Shown here: piece after piece, positions 8,112-15,057 of the stretch
Numbering within the stretch: position 1 is the stretch's first letter
Layout of the letters: every line of letters begins with the position of its first letter
Assembly (NCBI GenBank): GCA_012513875.1
Contig: JAAZBI010000010.1
Location: 1-18,945 of the forward strand
DNA from: Mollicutes bacterium
GTDB taxonomy: Bacteria > Bacillota_I > Bacilli_A > RF39 > UBA660
DNA length: 18,945 nucleotides
Direction of reading: 5' to 3'
Notes under the pieces: model-generated
Database searches by the model: none
Told to the model about the DNA's origin: nothing
What the model saw: the letters and a program-made list of their open reading frames with translations, nothing else
Position numbers and translations under genes: made by a program

Positions 8112-9125
8112 GTGTCAAAAGAAAAAGGAATGTTAGATGTATCAATTTCTTTAGGATATACAGAAGCAATTGATAATAGTTTAACTTATGAGAAAGCACA
8201 ATATAAAATTACAGAATATATCGAAAATAATTTTTATGGTAAATTTGAAATTGAACCATTAGAAAGAGGGTTCGGTACAACATTAGGAAACGCTTTAAGA
8301 AGAGTAATGTTATCTTCTTTACCTGGAGATGCAATCAGAAGTGTTAGTATCGAAGGAGCAATGCATGAATTTCAAACAATTGATGGTATTGTTGAAGATG
8401 TGGCAGCTATCATATTAAATTTAAAAAAAGTAGTTGTAAAAAAGAATACTGAAGAAGATGTAATTATTAAAGTAAGTACTAAAGGAGAAGGAATTTTAAC
8501 AGCAGGAGATTTAGTTAAATCACCTGATATTGAAATTTTTAATCCAGAACAAGAAATTTTAACGATTTCTAAAAATGGTAAGTTAGAAATGGAACTTACT
8601 GTAGGTAGAGGTCGTGGTTATGTTCGTGCTGAAGAAAATAAAAAATTGTTAACTGATAAAGTTGGTGTTATTGCAATTGATTCAGAATATACTCCAATTG
8701 AAAAAATTAATTATGAAGTTGAACCAGCTCGTGTTGGTCAAAATGATACTTATGATAAATTAATTATTGAAGTTTGGACAGACGGATCAAAAACACCTCA
8801 AGAAGCTGTTAAAGAAGCAGCAAGTATCTTAATTGTTCAATTAGAACAATTAAATGATCCAGAATTTACTGAAGAAATCAAAAACATGATCAAACAAAAT
8901 AATGATGATCCTGTTCAAAAAGCATTAGAAACATCAATCGAAGAATTAGAATTATCAGTTAGAGCTTATAATTGTTTAAGAAGAGCTGGTGTTAATAATG
9001 TTCAAGATTTAACAAGTAAAACTGAGTCAGAAATGAAAAAAATCAGAAATCTTGGTAAAATCTCTTTAGAAGAAGTTATCAGTAAAGTTAAAGAATTAGG
9101 CTTAGAATTTAAGCCTGAAGAATAG
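8112..9125 (+). CDS. rpoA: DNA-directed RNA polymerase subunit alpha, N-terminally extended
   Basis: Alpha nucleates assembly of RNA polymerase (N-terminal domain) and contacts UP elements and activators (C-terminal domain). The N-terminal domain shows [20 protein letters not shown] with [11 protein letters not shown] and [13 protein letters not shown]; the C-terminal domain shows [17 protein letters not shown] and [13 protein letters not shown]. The start is GTG 8112, 7 nt after AAGGAGTGA. The conserved YGKF motif is at residue 42, against about residue 20 in Bacillus subtilis, so there is an extra N-terminal stretch of about 22 residues. An ATG at 8130 lacks a good ribosome binding site and would remove only six residues. 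Total length is 337. Confidence 0.97.
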   Translation: MSKEKGMLDVSISLGYTEAIDNSLTYEKAQYKITEYIENNFYGKFEIEPLERGFGTTLGNALRRVMLSSLPGDAIRSVSIEGAMHEFQTIDGIVEDVAAIILNLKKVVVKKNTEEDVIIKVSTKGEGILTAGDLVKSPDIEIFNPEQEILTISKNGKLEMELTVGRGRGYVRAEENKKLLTDKVGVIAIDSEYTPIEKINYEVEPARVGQNDTYDKLIIEVWTDGSKTPQEAVKEAASILIVQLEQLNDPEFTEEIKNMIKQNNDDPVQKALETSIEELELSVRAYNCLRRAGVNNVQDLTSKTESEMKKIRNLGKISLEEVISKVKELGLEFKPEE

Positions 9126-9139
9126 TAAGGAGGGATAAT

Positions 9140-9481
9140 ATGGCTTATCGTAAATTAGGAGTAAATACAAAACATCGTCGAGCAATGTTAGCAAACTTAA
9201 CAATTGAATTAATTATGCATGAAAAAATTAAAACAACAGAAACAAGAGCTAAAGAAGTTCGTAAAATGTTAGATAAAATGGTATCTTATGGTAAAAACGG
9301 CAGCTTAGTTTCAAGACGTAAAGCAATTGCTTTCTTACTTAATAAAGATGCAGTAGCAAAAAAAGTTTTTGATGATTTAGCAAAACGTTATGAAGATCGT
9401 AACGGCGGATATACAAGAATTTTAAAACTAGAAGAAAGAAGAGGAGACAACGCTTTAATCGTTATCTTAGAATTAGTTTAA
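9140..9481 (+). CDS. rplQ: 50S ribosomal protein L17
   Basis: L17 lies near the exit tunnel on the solvent side of the 50S. The 113 residues fit the family: [20 protein letters not shown] at the start, [17 protein letters not shown], and [25 protein letters not shown] at the end. TAAGGAGGG precedes the ATG. It is the last gene of the ribosomal cluster; its TAA is the first base pair of a terminator stem. Confidence 0.98.
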   Translation: MAYRKLGVNTKHRRAMLANLTIELIMHEKIKTTETRAKEVRKMLDKMVSYGKNGSLVSRRKAIAFLLNKDAVAKKVFDDLAKRYEDRNGGYTRILKLEERRGDNALIVILELV

Positions 9482-9508
9482 AAGAAACTTTTTAGTTTCT
9501 TTTTTTTT
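9481..9508 (+). terminator. Intrinsic terminator of the spc-alpha operon
   Basis: AAAGAAACT (9481-9489) pairs perfectly with AGTTTCTTT (9494-9502) around a TTTT loop, followed by a run of T to 9508. The 9-bp stem is A+T-rich but the T-tract is long. It closes the large ribosomal transcript directly after rplQ. Confidence 0.85.
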
Positions 9509-9518
9509 AATTTTTTAG

Positions 9519-9524
9519 TATAAT
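9519..9524 (+). promoter_or_regulatory. Putative -10 box of the ecf-truA operon
   Basis: A perfect TATAAT lies between the rplQ terminator and ecfA1, 27 nt before the start codon. At 17-nt spacing the -35 position is TTTCTT, a weak match lying in the terminator stem, so only the -10 is convincing. It implies a separate transcript for ecfA1-ecfA2-ecfT-truA. Confidence 0.55.
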
Positions 9525-9551
9525 AAACATTAGTCTTTATGGGGTGGTTTT

Positions 9552-10352
9552 ATGAAAGATATTATTGTTATTGATAAATTATCATTTCGTTATGATAACA
9601 AATATATATTTAATAACTTTTCTTTGAAAATTAAAGAAAATTCTTTTGTATCTATAATTGGCCCTAATGGAAGTGGTAAATCTACTTTAGCAAAACTATT
9701 AGTCGGATTATTAAAAGTTGCTGATGAGATAACTATCTTTGATTTAATTATGAATGAAAAAAATTTAAATGATATCAGAAAAGATATAGCTTTAATTATG
9801 GATACAACAAATGATTGTTTTGTAGCAGAAACAGTAGCAGATGAAATTGTTTTCGGTTTAGAAAATTTAGGTTTAAAAAATTCAGATATTAAAAAAAGAT
9901 TAGATGAAATAGTAAAACTTTTAAAAATAGATAGCATTCTAAATACAGATCCATATTCATTATCTGGAGGAGAAAAAAAACTAGTTTCTTTAGCGAGTTC
10001 TTTAATTATGAATCCTAAAATAATTGTTATTGATGATGCCTTTGAAATGATCGATAAAGAAACAAAAGAAAAGATATTTAAATATTTAAAACAACAAAAA
10101 AAACTTACTATTATTAATATTACTCATAATATTGAAGATGTTTATTATTCAGATCGAACAATTATTCTTAATCAAGGAGATATCTTAGTAGATGGACCGA
10201 CTTTAAAAGTTTTAGAACAAGACAAAGTTTTTAATCGAATTGGAATCGAATTACCTTTTATGTTAGATTTATCTTTAAAATTAAAACTATATGGTTTAGT
10301 TGATAAGATAATATTAGATATGAATGAGATGGTGAATGAATTATGGAAATAA
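9552..10352 (+). CDS. ecfA1: ECF transporter ATPase EcfA1, with altered Q-loop and Walker B
   Basis: One of the two ATPases of a group II energy-coupling factor transporter, which takes up vitamins or metals through exchangeable S components. The 266-residue protein has Walker A GPNGSGKST (37-45), signature LSGGEKK (137-143) and switch His192 (NITHN). Two catalytic positions differ from the family: the Q-loop Gln is Asp84 (IMDTTND), and Walker B reads IIVIDD, with Asp162 where the catalytic Glu normally stands. The frame is intact, so this is substitution, not decay. The start follows GGGGTGG; the end overlaps ecfA2 by 10 nt. Order rplQ-ecfA1-ecfA2-ecfT-truA is as in Bacillus. No S component is in the window. 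Confidence 0.93.
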   Translation: MKDIIVIDKLSFRYDNKYIFNNFSLKIKENSFVSIIGPNGSGKSTLAKLLVGLLKVADEITIFDLIMNEKNLNDIRKDIALIMDTTNDCFVAETVADEIVFGLENLGLKNSDIKKRLDEIVKLLKIDSILNTDPYSLSGGEKKLVSLASSLIMNPKIIVIDDAFEMIDKETKEKIFKYLKQQKKLTIINITHNIEDVYYSDRTIILNQGDILVDGPTLKVLEQDKVFNRIGIELPFMLDLSLKLKLYGLVDKIILDMNEMVNELWK

Positions 10353-11173
10353 AGATTGAAAATTTAAGTTATTATTATAACGAGAAGACATCTCTTCAAA
10401 AAAAAGCGTTAGATGATATTAATATTACAATTGAAAAAAATATAATTACAGGTATTATTGGTAAATATGGGAGTGGCAAAACTACTTTAGCAGAATTAAT
10501 GAATGCTTTAATGATACCAAGTAAAGGTAATGTTAAAATAGGCAAATACGTTTTAGACAAACAAATAAATAATAAAGATATTAAGGAAATAAGAAAAAAA
10601 GTTGGACTAGTTATGCAATTTCCAGAAGAACAGTTTTTTAATCAAACCGTTCTTGAAGAAATATCTTTTGCATTAAAAAATTTTAATTATAAGGTTGATA
10701 AACTTTATAAACAAGTAATAGATTCTTTGAAAATGGTTGGATTAGATGAAACTTATACAGAAAGAAATCCATACAAATTATCTTCAGGAGAAAAGAGATT
10801 AATAGCAATCGCTTCTGTTTTAGTGTTTAATCCTCAAGTTATTATCTTTGATGAACCAACGATTGGTTTAGATTATAAAAAGAAAAAACAAATAATAGCA
10901 ATTATAAAAATGTTAAAAGATAAATATCATAAAACTATAATTATTATTACTCACGATGTTGATTTGTTATATGCCATTACAGATCAAATAATTGTTTTAG
11001 AACAAGGTAAAGTTATATATCAAGGATTAACTTCTAAAGTTTTTTCATCCCAAACAATTGTTTTCCCTCAAATAATTCAGTTTATTAATTTAGTAAAAAA
11101 AGAAAAAGGAATAGATTTAGAAAAAACTAATAATATTAAAGATTTAATAAAGGATGTGTATCGTCATGTTTAA
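10343..11173 (+). CDS. ecfA2: ECF transporter ATPase EcfA2
   Basis: The second ATPase of the ECF module, expected to pair with EcfA1 and bind EcfT. All catalytic motifs look intact: Walker A GKYGSGKTT (40-48), Q-loop Gln92 (VMQFPEEQF), signature LSSGE (146-150), Walker B IIFDEP with Glu171, and switch His204 (ITHD). The Walker A of this subunit should face the LSGGE signature of EcfA1, giving one normal ATP site, while the other site uses the altered EcfA1 residues. The start ATG lies inside the end of ecfA1, and the end overlaps ecfT by 8 nt. Confidence 0.95.
   Translation: MEIKIENLSYYYNEKTSLQKKALDDINITIEKNIITGIIGKYGSGKTTLAELMNALMIPSKGNVKIGKYVLDKQINNKDIKEIRKKVGLVMQFPEEQFFNQTVLEEISFALKNFNYKVDKLYKQVIDSLKMVGLDETYTERNPYKLSSGEKRLIAIASVLVFNPQVIIFDEPTIGLDYKKKKQIIAIIKMLKDKYHKTIIIITHDVDLLYAITDQIIVLEQGKVIYQGLTSKVFSSQTIVFPQIIQFINLVKKEKGIDLEKTNNIKDLIKDVYRHV
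11149..11158 (+). promoter_or_regulatory. Ribosome binding site deciding the ecfT start
   Basis: AAAGGATGTG matches the full anti-Shine-Dalgarno complement (AAAGGAGGTG) with one mismatch. It lies 7 nt before ATG 11166. An in-frame ATG at 11154 is inside this site and is therefore unlikely to be the start. Confidence 0.6.
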
Positions 11174-11930
11174 CACAATGATTGGTAAATATTTTCCTGG
11201 TAAATCAATGATTCATAATTTAAATTCAAAAAGCAAAGTAATTTGTTTGTTTATCTTTTTGATCACTTTATTTTCTAATAATTATTTAGTTTTAAGTTCA
11301 TTAGTTTTTCTAACATTAATTTTAATGTTTTTGTCAGAAGTACCATTAAGTTTATATTTTAAAAGTATTTGGAGTTTAAGATTCTTTTTAATTTTTATTC
11401 TTATCTTAAGTTTAATCTTTAAAGAATCAGCTATAATTTTAATTATTACTTTAATTAAAATTATAATCGTTTTAATCTATACGATGATTTTAACTTATAC
11501 TACTTCTAAAAGTGAACTAACATCAGCTTTAGAAAGTATTTTTAAGCCATTAGAAAAGATTAAAGTACCTGTTTCTAAAATAGCTTTAATAATAACCTTG
11601 GCCTTAAGGTTTATACCTACTATTTTTGAACAAACAGAAAAGATTAGAAAATCACAAGCTAGTCGAGGAATTGATTTTTTCCATGGTAATTTAAAAGAAA
11701 AAATTATGGCTATTAAATTTTTAATAGTACCAACTTTAATCTTAACTATTAATCGTTCACAATTAATTGCCGATGCTATGGAAATAAGATTATATGGAAT
11801 AAATTCATTTCGTAGTAATTACCGTTATAGTAGATGGACAAATATTGATGATACATTAATTATTATTCATTTAGGAATATTAGTTTATGCTTTGATAAGG
11901 ATGTGGTTATCTTGGGAAATCGTTTTTTAA
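11166..11930 (+). CDS. ecfT: ECF transporter transmembrane protein EcfT
   Basis: EcfT is the membrane scaffold joining the two ATPases to the S component. The 254-residue protein has several hydrophobic segments (for example VICLFIFLITLF, FFLIFILILSLIF and IIIVLIYTMILTY). Its two cytosolic coupling motifs are QASRGIDF (Ser166-Arg167-Gly168, a variant of the Ala-Arg-Gly box) and AMEIRLYG (Arg208), where A-R-G is replaced by I-R-L. Both essential arginines are kept. I chose ATG 11166 from the ribosome binding site. It overlaps ecfA2 by 8 nt and truA by 19 nt, so the operon is tightly coupled. Confidence 0.92.
   Translation: MFNTMIGKYFPGKSMIHNLNSKSKVICLFIFLITLFSNNYLVLSSLVFLTLILMFLSEVPLSLYFKSIWSLRFFLIFILILSLIFKESAIILIITLIKIIIVLIYTMILTYTTSKSELTSALESIFKPLEKIKVPVSKIALIITLALRFIPTIFEQTEKIRKSQASRGIDFFHGNLKEKIMAIKFLIVPTLILTINRSQLIADAMEIRLYGINSFRSNYRYSRWTNIDDTLIIIHLGILVYALIRMWLSWEIVF
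11897..11905 (+). promoter_or_regulatory. Ribosome binding site deciding the TTG start of truA
   Basis: AAGGATGTG repeats the ecfT ribosome binding site and lies 6 nt before TTG 11912. The in-frame GTG at 11903 falls within this site and so cannot use it. Confidence 0.55.
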
Positions 11931-12652
11931 TTTCTTTTTCTTATGAAGGAACTAATTTTCATGGCTATCAAAAACAAGGAAAATTAAGAACTGTTCAAAA
12001 AGAAATAGAAATAGTTTTAAAAAAAATCAACAACAATCAAACTATAACTATTTATGCAGTAAGTAGAACTGATAAAAAAGTTCATGCTTTAAATCAATTT
12101 GCTCATTTTGATTTAAAAATTAATATTAAACCAGATAAATTAAAAAGAGCTATGAATACTTATTTACCAGAAGATATTTATATAAAGACTGTAAAAATAG
12201 TGCCTGCAGATTTTTATGCTCGATATCGTGCTAAGAAAAAGGAATATGAATATATAATTGAAACAGGAGAATATGATTTGTTTCAAAGAAATTATATTTA
12301 TTATTTTCCTCACAAATTAAATATATATCAGATAAAAAAAGCTTTAAAACAATTAAAAGGAGAACATGATTTTACTTCTTTTGTTAGTGCAGAAGAAACA
12401 AGAGAAAATAAAATAAGAACAATTTATAAGGCATCTGTTAAAAAGAAAAAAACACTGATATATTTTAATTTTCAAGGTAATGGTTTTCTAAAATATCAAA
12501 TTAGAAATATGATAGGGACTTTATTAATGGTTGGTTTAGGGAAAAAGAAACCAGAAGATATAAAAGTCATCTTGGAAAACAAAGATCGTCGTTCAGCTAA
12601 TAAAACAGCTAACCCTGAAGGTTTATATTTAAAAAATATTTGGTTTGACTAG
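11912..12652 (+). CDS. truA: tRNA pseudouridine synthase A
   Basis: TruA makes pseudouridine at positions 38-40 of the tRNA anticodon arm. The 246-residue protein starts NRFLISFSYEGTNFHGYQ, and the catalytic Asp54 lies in SRTDKKVHALNQFAHFD. The usual motif is GRTDxGVHA, so the first Gly is Ser and the Gly after Asp is Lys. Further blocks are FYARYRAKKKEYEY, GEHDFTSF and the end QIRNMIGTLLMVGLGK with NKTANPEGLYL. The start is probably TTG 11912, judged by the ribosome binding site; a GTG at 11903 is the alternative. It ends within a terminator stem. Confidence 0.93.
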   Translation: MGNRFLISFSYEGTNFHGYQKQGKLRTVQKEIEIVLKKINNNQTITIYAVSRTDKKVHALNQFAHFDLKINIKPDKLKRAMNTYLPEDIYIKTVKIVPADFYARYRAKKKEYEYIIETGEYDLFQRNYIYYFPHKLNIYQIKKALKQLKGEHDFTSFVSAEETRENKIRTIYKASVKKKKTLIYFNFQGNGFLKYQIRNMIGTLLMVGLGKKKPEDIKVILENKDRRSANKTANPEGLYLKNIWFD

Positions 12653-12674
12653 AATTATATTTTCTAGTCTTTTT
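12647..12674 (+). terminator. Intrinsic terminator after truA
   Basis: GACTAGAA (12647-12654) pairs with TTCTAGTC (12662-12669) around a 7-nt loop, followed by TTTTT (12670-12674). The truA stop TAG is within the left arm. Confidence 0.8.
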
Positions 12675-12675
12675 A

Positions 12676-12684
12676 TGATAAAAT
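12676..12684 (+). promoter_or_regulatory. Putative extended -10 promoter of priA
   Basis: TGATAAAAT fits an extended -10 element (TGn followed by TAAAAT at 12679-12684), located directly after the truA terminator and 23 nt before the priA ATG. The -35 position at 17-nt spacing is TATATT, a poor match. Inferred mainly from its place between a terminator and a gene. Confidence 0.4.
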
Positions 12685-12707
12685 AAAAGAGAAGGTAGGT
12701 GGTAAAA

Positions 12708-14882
12708 ATGAAGATAGATGTTTTAGTAGAAGTTAATGTTGGAACTCAAGATCAAACATTTACTTATTTGGTACCATCTGAATTAGAATCAAAAATAGAG
12801 ATAGGAAAAAGAGTTAAAGTCCCTTTTGGAAATAGAAAATTAGAAGGATTCATAGTTGCTATCAATAATCAACCTCAAGATTATCAATTAAAAGAAATTA
12901 TATCTGTAATAGATGAACAAAAAGTTCTTACTCCAGAAATGTTTGCTTTAGGGAAATATATGAGTAGTATTACTTTAGCGCCCTTAATTCATTGTTATCA
13001 AACGATGTTACCTACAGCATTAAAAGCTAATAGAAATATAAATATTAAAATTAAAACAAAGACTTATTTAAGTTTAAATAAGTCTAAAGAAGATGTCTTG
13101 AGTTATGTTGAATCAACTAAAAGTAAAATTCAAAAAGATATATTAAATCTATTTTTAGATAAAGATTTAATAGCTAAATCAGATATTATAAAAAAAGCTT
13201 CGTTAAAGATTTTAATCGATAAAGATTTTTTAAAAGAAGTTTATCAAGAAGAATATCGTCTTCCAGAAGCATTTAAAAATAGTAATCAAGTTAATTTAAC
13301 TATCGATCAATTAAAAGTTATTGAAGATTTTCAAATAGGTATAAAAGATATTTATTTATTATATGGGGTAACTGGTAGTGGTAAAACAGAAGTTTATATG
13401 AATATTATTGATCGTTGTTTAGAAGAAAAAAAACAAGCTATTGTTTTAGTCCCAGAAATAGCTTTAACAATGCAGTTAGTAAATCGTTTTCAAAATCATT
13501 TTGGGAACAAAGTAGCCATTCTTCACAGTCGTCTTAGTGATGGGGAAAAATATGATGAATGGAGAAGAATTGAACGAGGAGAGGCTGAAATTGTTATTGG
13601 ACCAAGAAGTGCAGTTTTCGCTCCATTAAAAGATATTGGTGTTATTATAATCGATGAAGAACATGAAAATTCTTACAAACAAGAAAATTCACCAAGATAT
13701 CATGCTCATGATATTGCTTTCTATTTAGGAAAAAAACATCATGCTAAAGTTTTGTTAGGTAGTGCTACTCCTTCTTTAGAATCATATACAAAAGCTAAAG
13801 TGGGAATATATGGTTTTTTAGAATTAAAAACAAGAGTAAATAATCATCAATTACCTCAAGTTAAAATAGTAGATATGAAAGAAAGCATGAGACAAGGTTA
13901 TCGAATTTTATCTAAAGAATTAATAACTGCTATTAAAGATAAATTAAACAAAAAAGAACAAATTATGATTTTATTAAATCGTCGAGGTTATTCTAATTAT
14001 TTAAATTGTCAAAGTTGTGGACATACTTTTAAATGTCCAGCTTGTGATATAACGATGACTTATCATAAAACCAGTGATATGATGAGATGCCATTATTGTG
14101 GCTACGCTACAAAAAAGATCGATGTTTGTCCAGAATGTAAAACAAAGAGTTTAAGATCGATTGGTTTTGGCACAGAAAAATTAGAAGAAGAATTAAAAAA
14201 ATTATTTGAAGACGCTAAAATTATTAGAATGGATTTAGATACAACAACTCAAAAAGGATCTCATTCAAAAATTATAAATGCATTTTCTAACCGAGAATAT
14301 GATATTTTATTAGGAACTCAAATGATCGCTAAAGGATTAGATTTTGATAATGTTTCTTTAGTGGGGGTTATTAATGCTGATAACAGTTTAGATATTCCTG
14401 ACTTTAGAAGTGGTGAAAAAACTTTTCAATTATTGAGTCAAGTAGCTGGTCGTTCAGGAAGAACTAGTTTGCAAGGTGAGGTAATTTTACAAGTATTTAA
14501 TCCTGATCACTATGTAATAGAAACTGTAAAAGAACATGATTATGAAGCATTTTATCGTCAAGAAATTATAATGAGGAAGAAATTAAATTATCCACCATTT
14601 TGCTTTATAGCAAGCATTAAAATAATCTCTAAAGAATATGAAAAAGGTTTTAAATTATCAAAAGAAATTAGTGATTTTTTAAAAAAAGAACTTCCAAATA
14701 ATACCGTTTTAGGACCAACTATGGCAAATATATTTAAAATAAATAATTATTATCGATATAATTGTTTAATTAAATATAAAAACAAAGAAGAGGTATTAGA
14801 AACTTTAAAAAAGGTTCAAAATCATTACCAAACAAATCAAAATTTTAAAATAGAATTTGATTTTAATCCAATTCATTTCTAA
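12708..14882 (+). CDS. priA: Primosomal protein N', replication restart helicase PriA
   Basis: PriA recognises abandoned replication forks and reloads the helicase. The 724-residue protein has an N-terminal 3'-OH binding domain (VEVNVGTQDQTFTYLVP, RVKVPFGNRKLEGFIV), a helicase core with Walker A GVTGSGKT (220-227), DEEH box (Asp316) and GSATPSLES, and eight zinc-ligand cysteines (434, 437, 443, 446, 461, 464, 474, 477). Motifs V and VI (GTQMIAKGLDFDNV, VAGRSGR) follow. I chose ATG 12708 after AAGGTAGGTGG; a GTG at 12699 lies in that site. It stands alone between two terminators, away from its frequent coaBC-priA-fmt setting. Confidence 0.97.
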   Translation: MKIDVLVEVNVGTQDQTFTYLVPSELESKIEIGKRVKVPFGNRKLEGFIVAINNQPQDYQLKEIISVIDEQKVLTPEMFALGKYMSSITLAPLIHCYQTMLPTALKANRNINIKIKTKTYLSLNKSKEDVLSYVESTKSKIQKDILNLFLDKDLIAKSDIIKKASLKILIDKDFLKEVYQEEYRLPEAFKNSNQVNLTIDQLKVIEDFQIGIKDIYLLYGVTGSGKTEVYMNIIDRCLEEKKQAIVLVPEIALTMQLVNRFQNHFGNKVAILHSRLSDGEKYDEWRRIERGEAEIVIGPRSAVFAPLKDIGVIIIDEEHENSYKQENSPRYHAHDIAFYLGKKHHAKVLLGSATPSLESYTKAKVGIYGFLELKTRVNNHQLPQVKIVDMKESMRQGYRILSKELITAIKDKLNKKEQIMILLNRRGYSNYLNCQSCGHTFKCPACDITMTYHKTSDMMRCHYCGYATKKIDVCPECKTKSLRSIGFGTEKLEEELKKLFEDAKIIRMDLDTTTQKGSHSKIINAFSNREYDILLGTQMIAKGLDFDNVSLVGVINADNSLDIPDFRSGEKTFQLLSQVAGRSGRTSLQGEVILQVFNPDHYVIETVKEHDYEAFYRQEIIMRKKLNYPPFCFIASIKIISKEYEKGFKLSKEISDFLKKELPNNTVLGPTMANIFKINNYYRYNCLIKYKNKEEVLETLKKVQNHYQTNQNFKIEFDFNPIHF

Positions 14883-14908
14883 CATTAGTAATTTTACTAA
14901 TGTTTTTT
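14881..14908 (+). terminator. Intrinsic terminator after priA
   Basis: AACATTAGTA (14881-14890) pairs perfectly over 10 bp with TACTAATGTT (14895-14904) around an ATTT loop, followed by Ts to 14908. The left arm starts in the priA stop codon. Confidence 0.87.
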
Positions 14909-14917
14909 ATTTTATGC

Positions 14918-14946
14918 TTGTTTTTATTAGGCATTTTTAGTATAAT
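14918..14946 (+). promoter_or_regulatory. Sigma-A-type promoter of rpsB-tsf
   Basis: TTGTTT (14918-14923) and a perfect TATAAT (14941-14946) are separated by exactly 17 nt, directly after the priA terminator. Transcription should start near 14953, giving a leader of about 105 nt before rpsB. Confidence 0.8.
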
Positions 14947-14972
14947 AAATACGGCTTTTCAAAAAATATACA

Positions 14973-15029
14973 CAAATATGAATTTTAATATCGAGTGCCA
15001 ATCAAGGTGATATTATTTTGAAATATTTG
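14973..15029 (+). ncRNA. Structured rpsB 5' leader, candidate S2-responsive element
   Basis: Within the roughly 105-nt leader of rpsB, CAAATAT (14973-14979) pairs with ATATTTG (15023-15029). An internal loop follows, then TAATATC (14986-14992) pairs with GATATTA (15009-15015). At the tip, GCC/GGT (14997-14999 with 15006-15008) can close an AATCAA loop, leaving a GAGT bulge. The two-tier shape with a purine-containing bulge is what autoregulatory ribosomal-protein leaders often look like. That S2 binds it is inference. The hairpin ends 12 nt before the ribosome binding site GAAGGAGG (15042-15049), so it could influence translation or mRNA stability. It has no terminator-like T-run. Confidence 0.45.
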
Positions 15030-15057
15030 GAAGAAAAAAACGAAGGAGGAATGTTTT

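Noticed and set aside
9590..9937. Antisense open frame of 115 codons inside ecfA1
   Set aside because: It is the mirror of a clear ABC ATPase gene, with low-complexity Ser/Phe/Ile content and no ribosome binding site of note.
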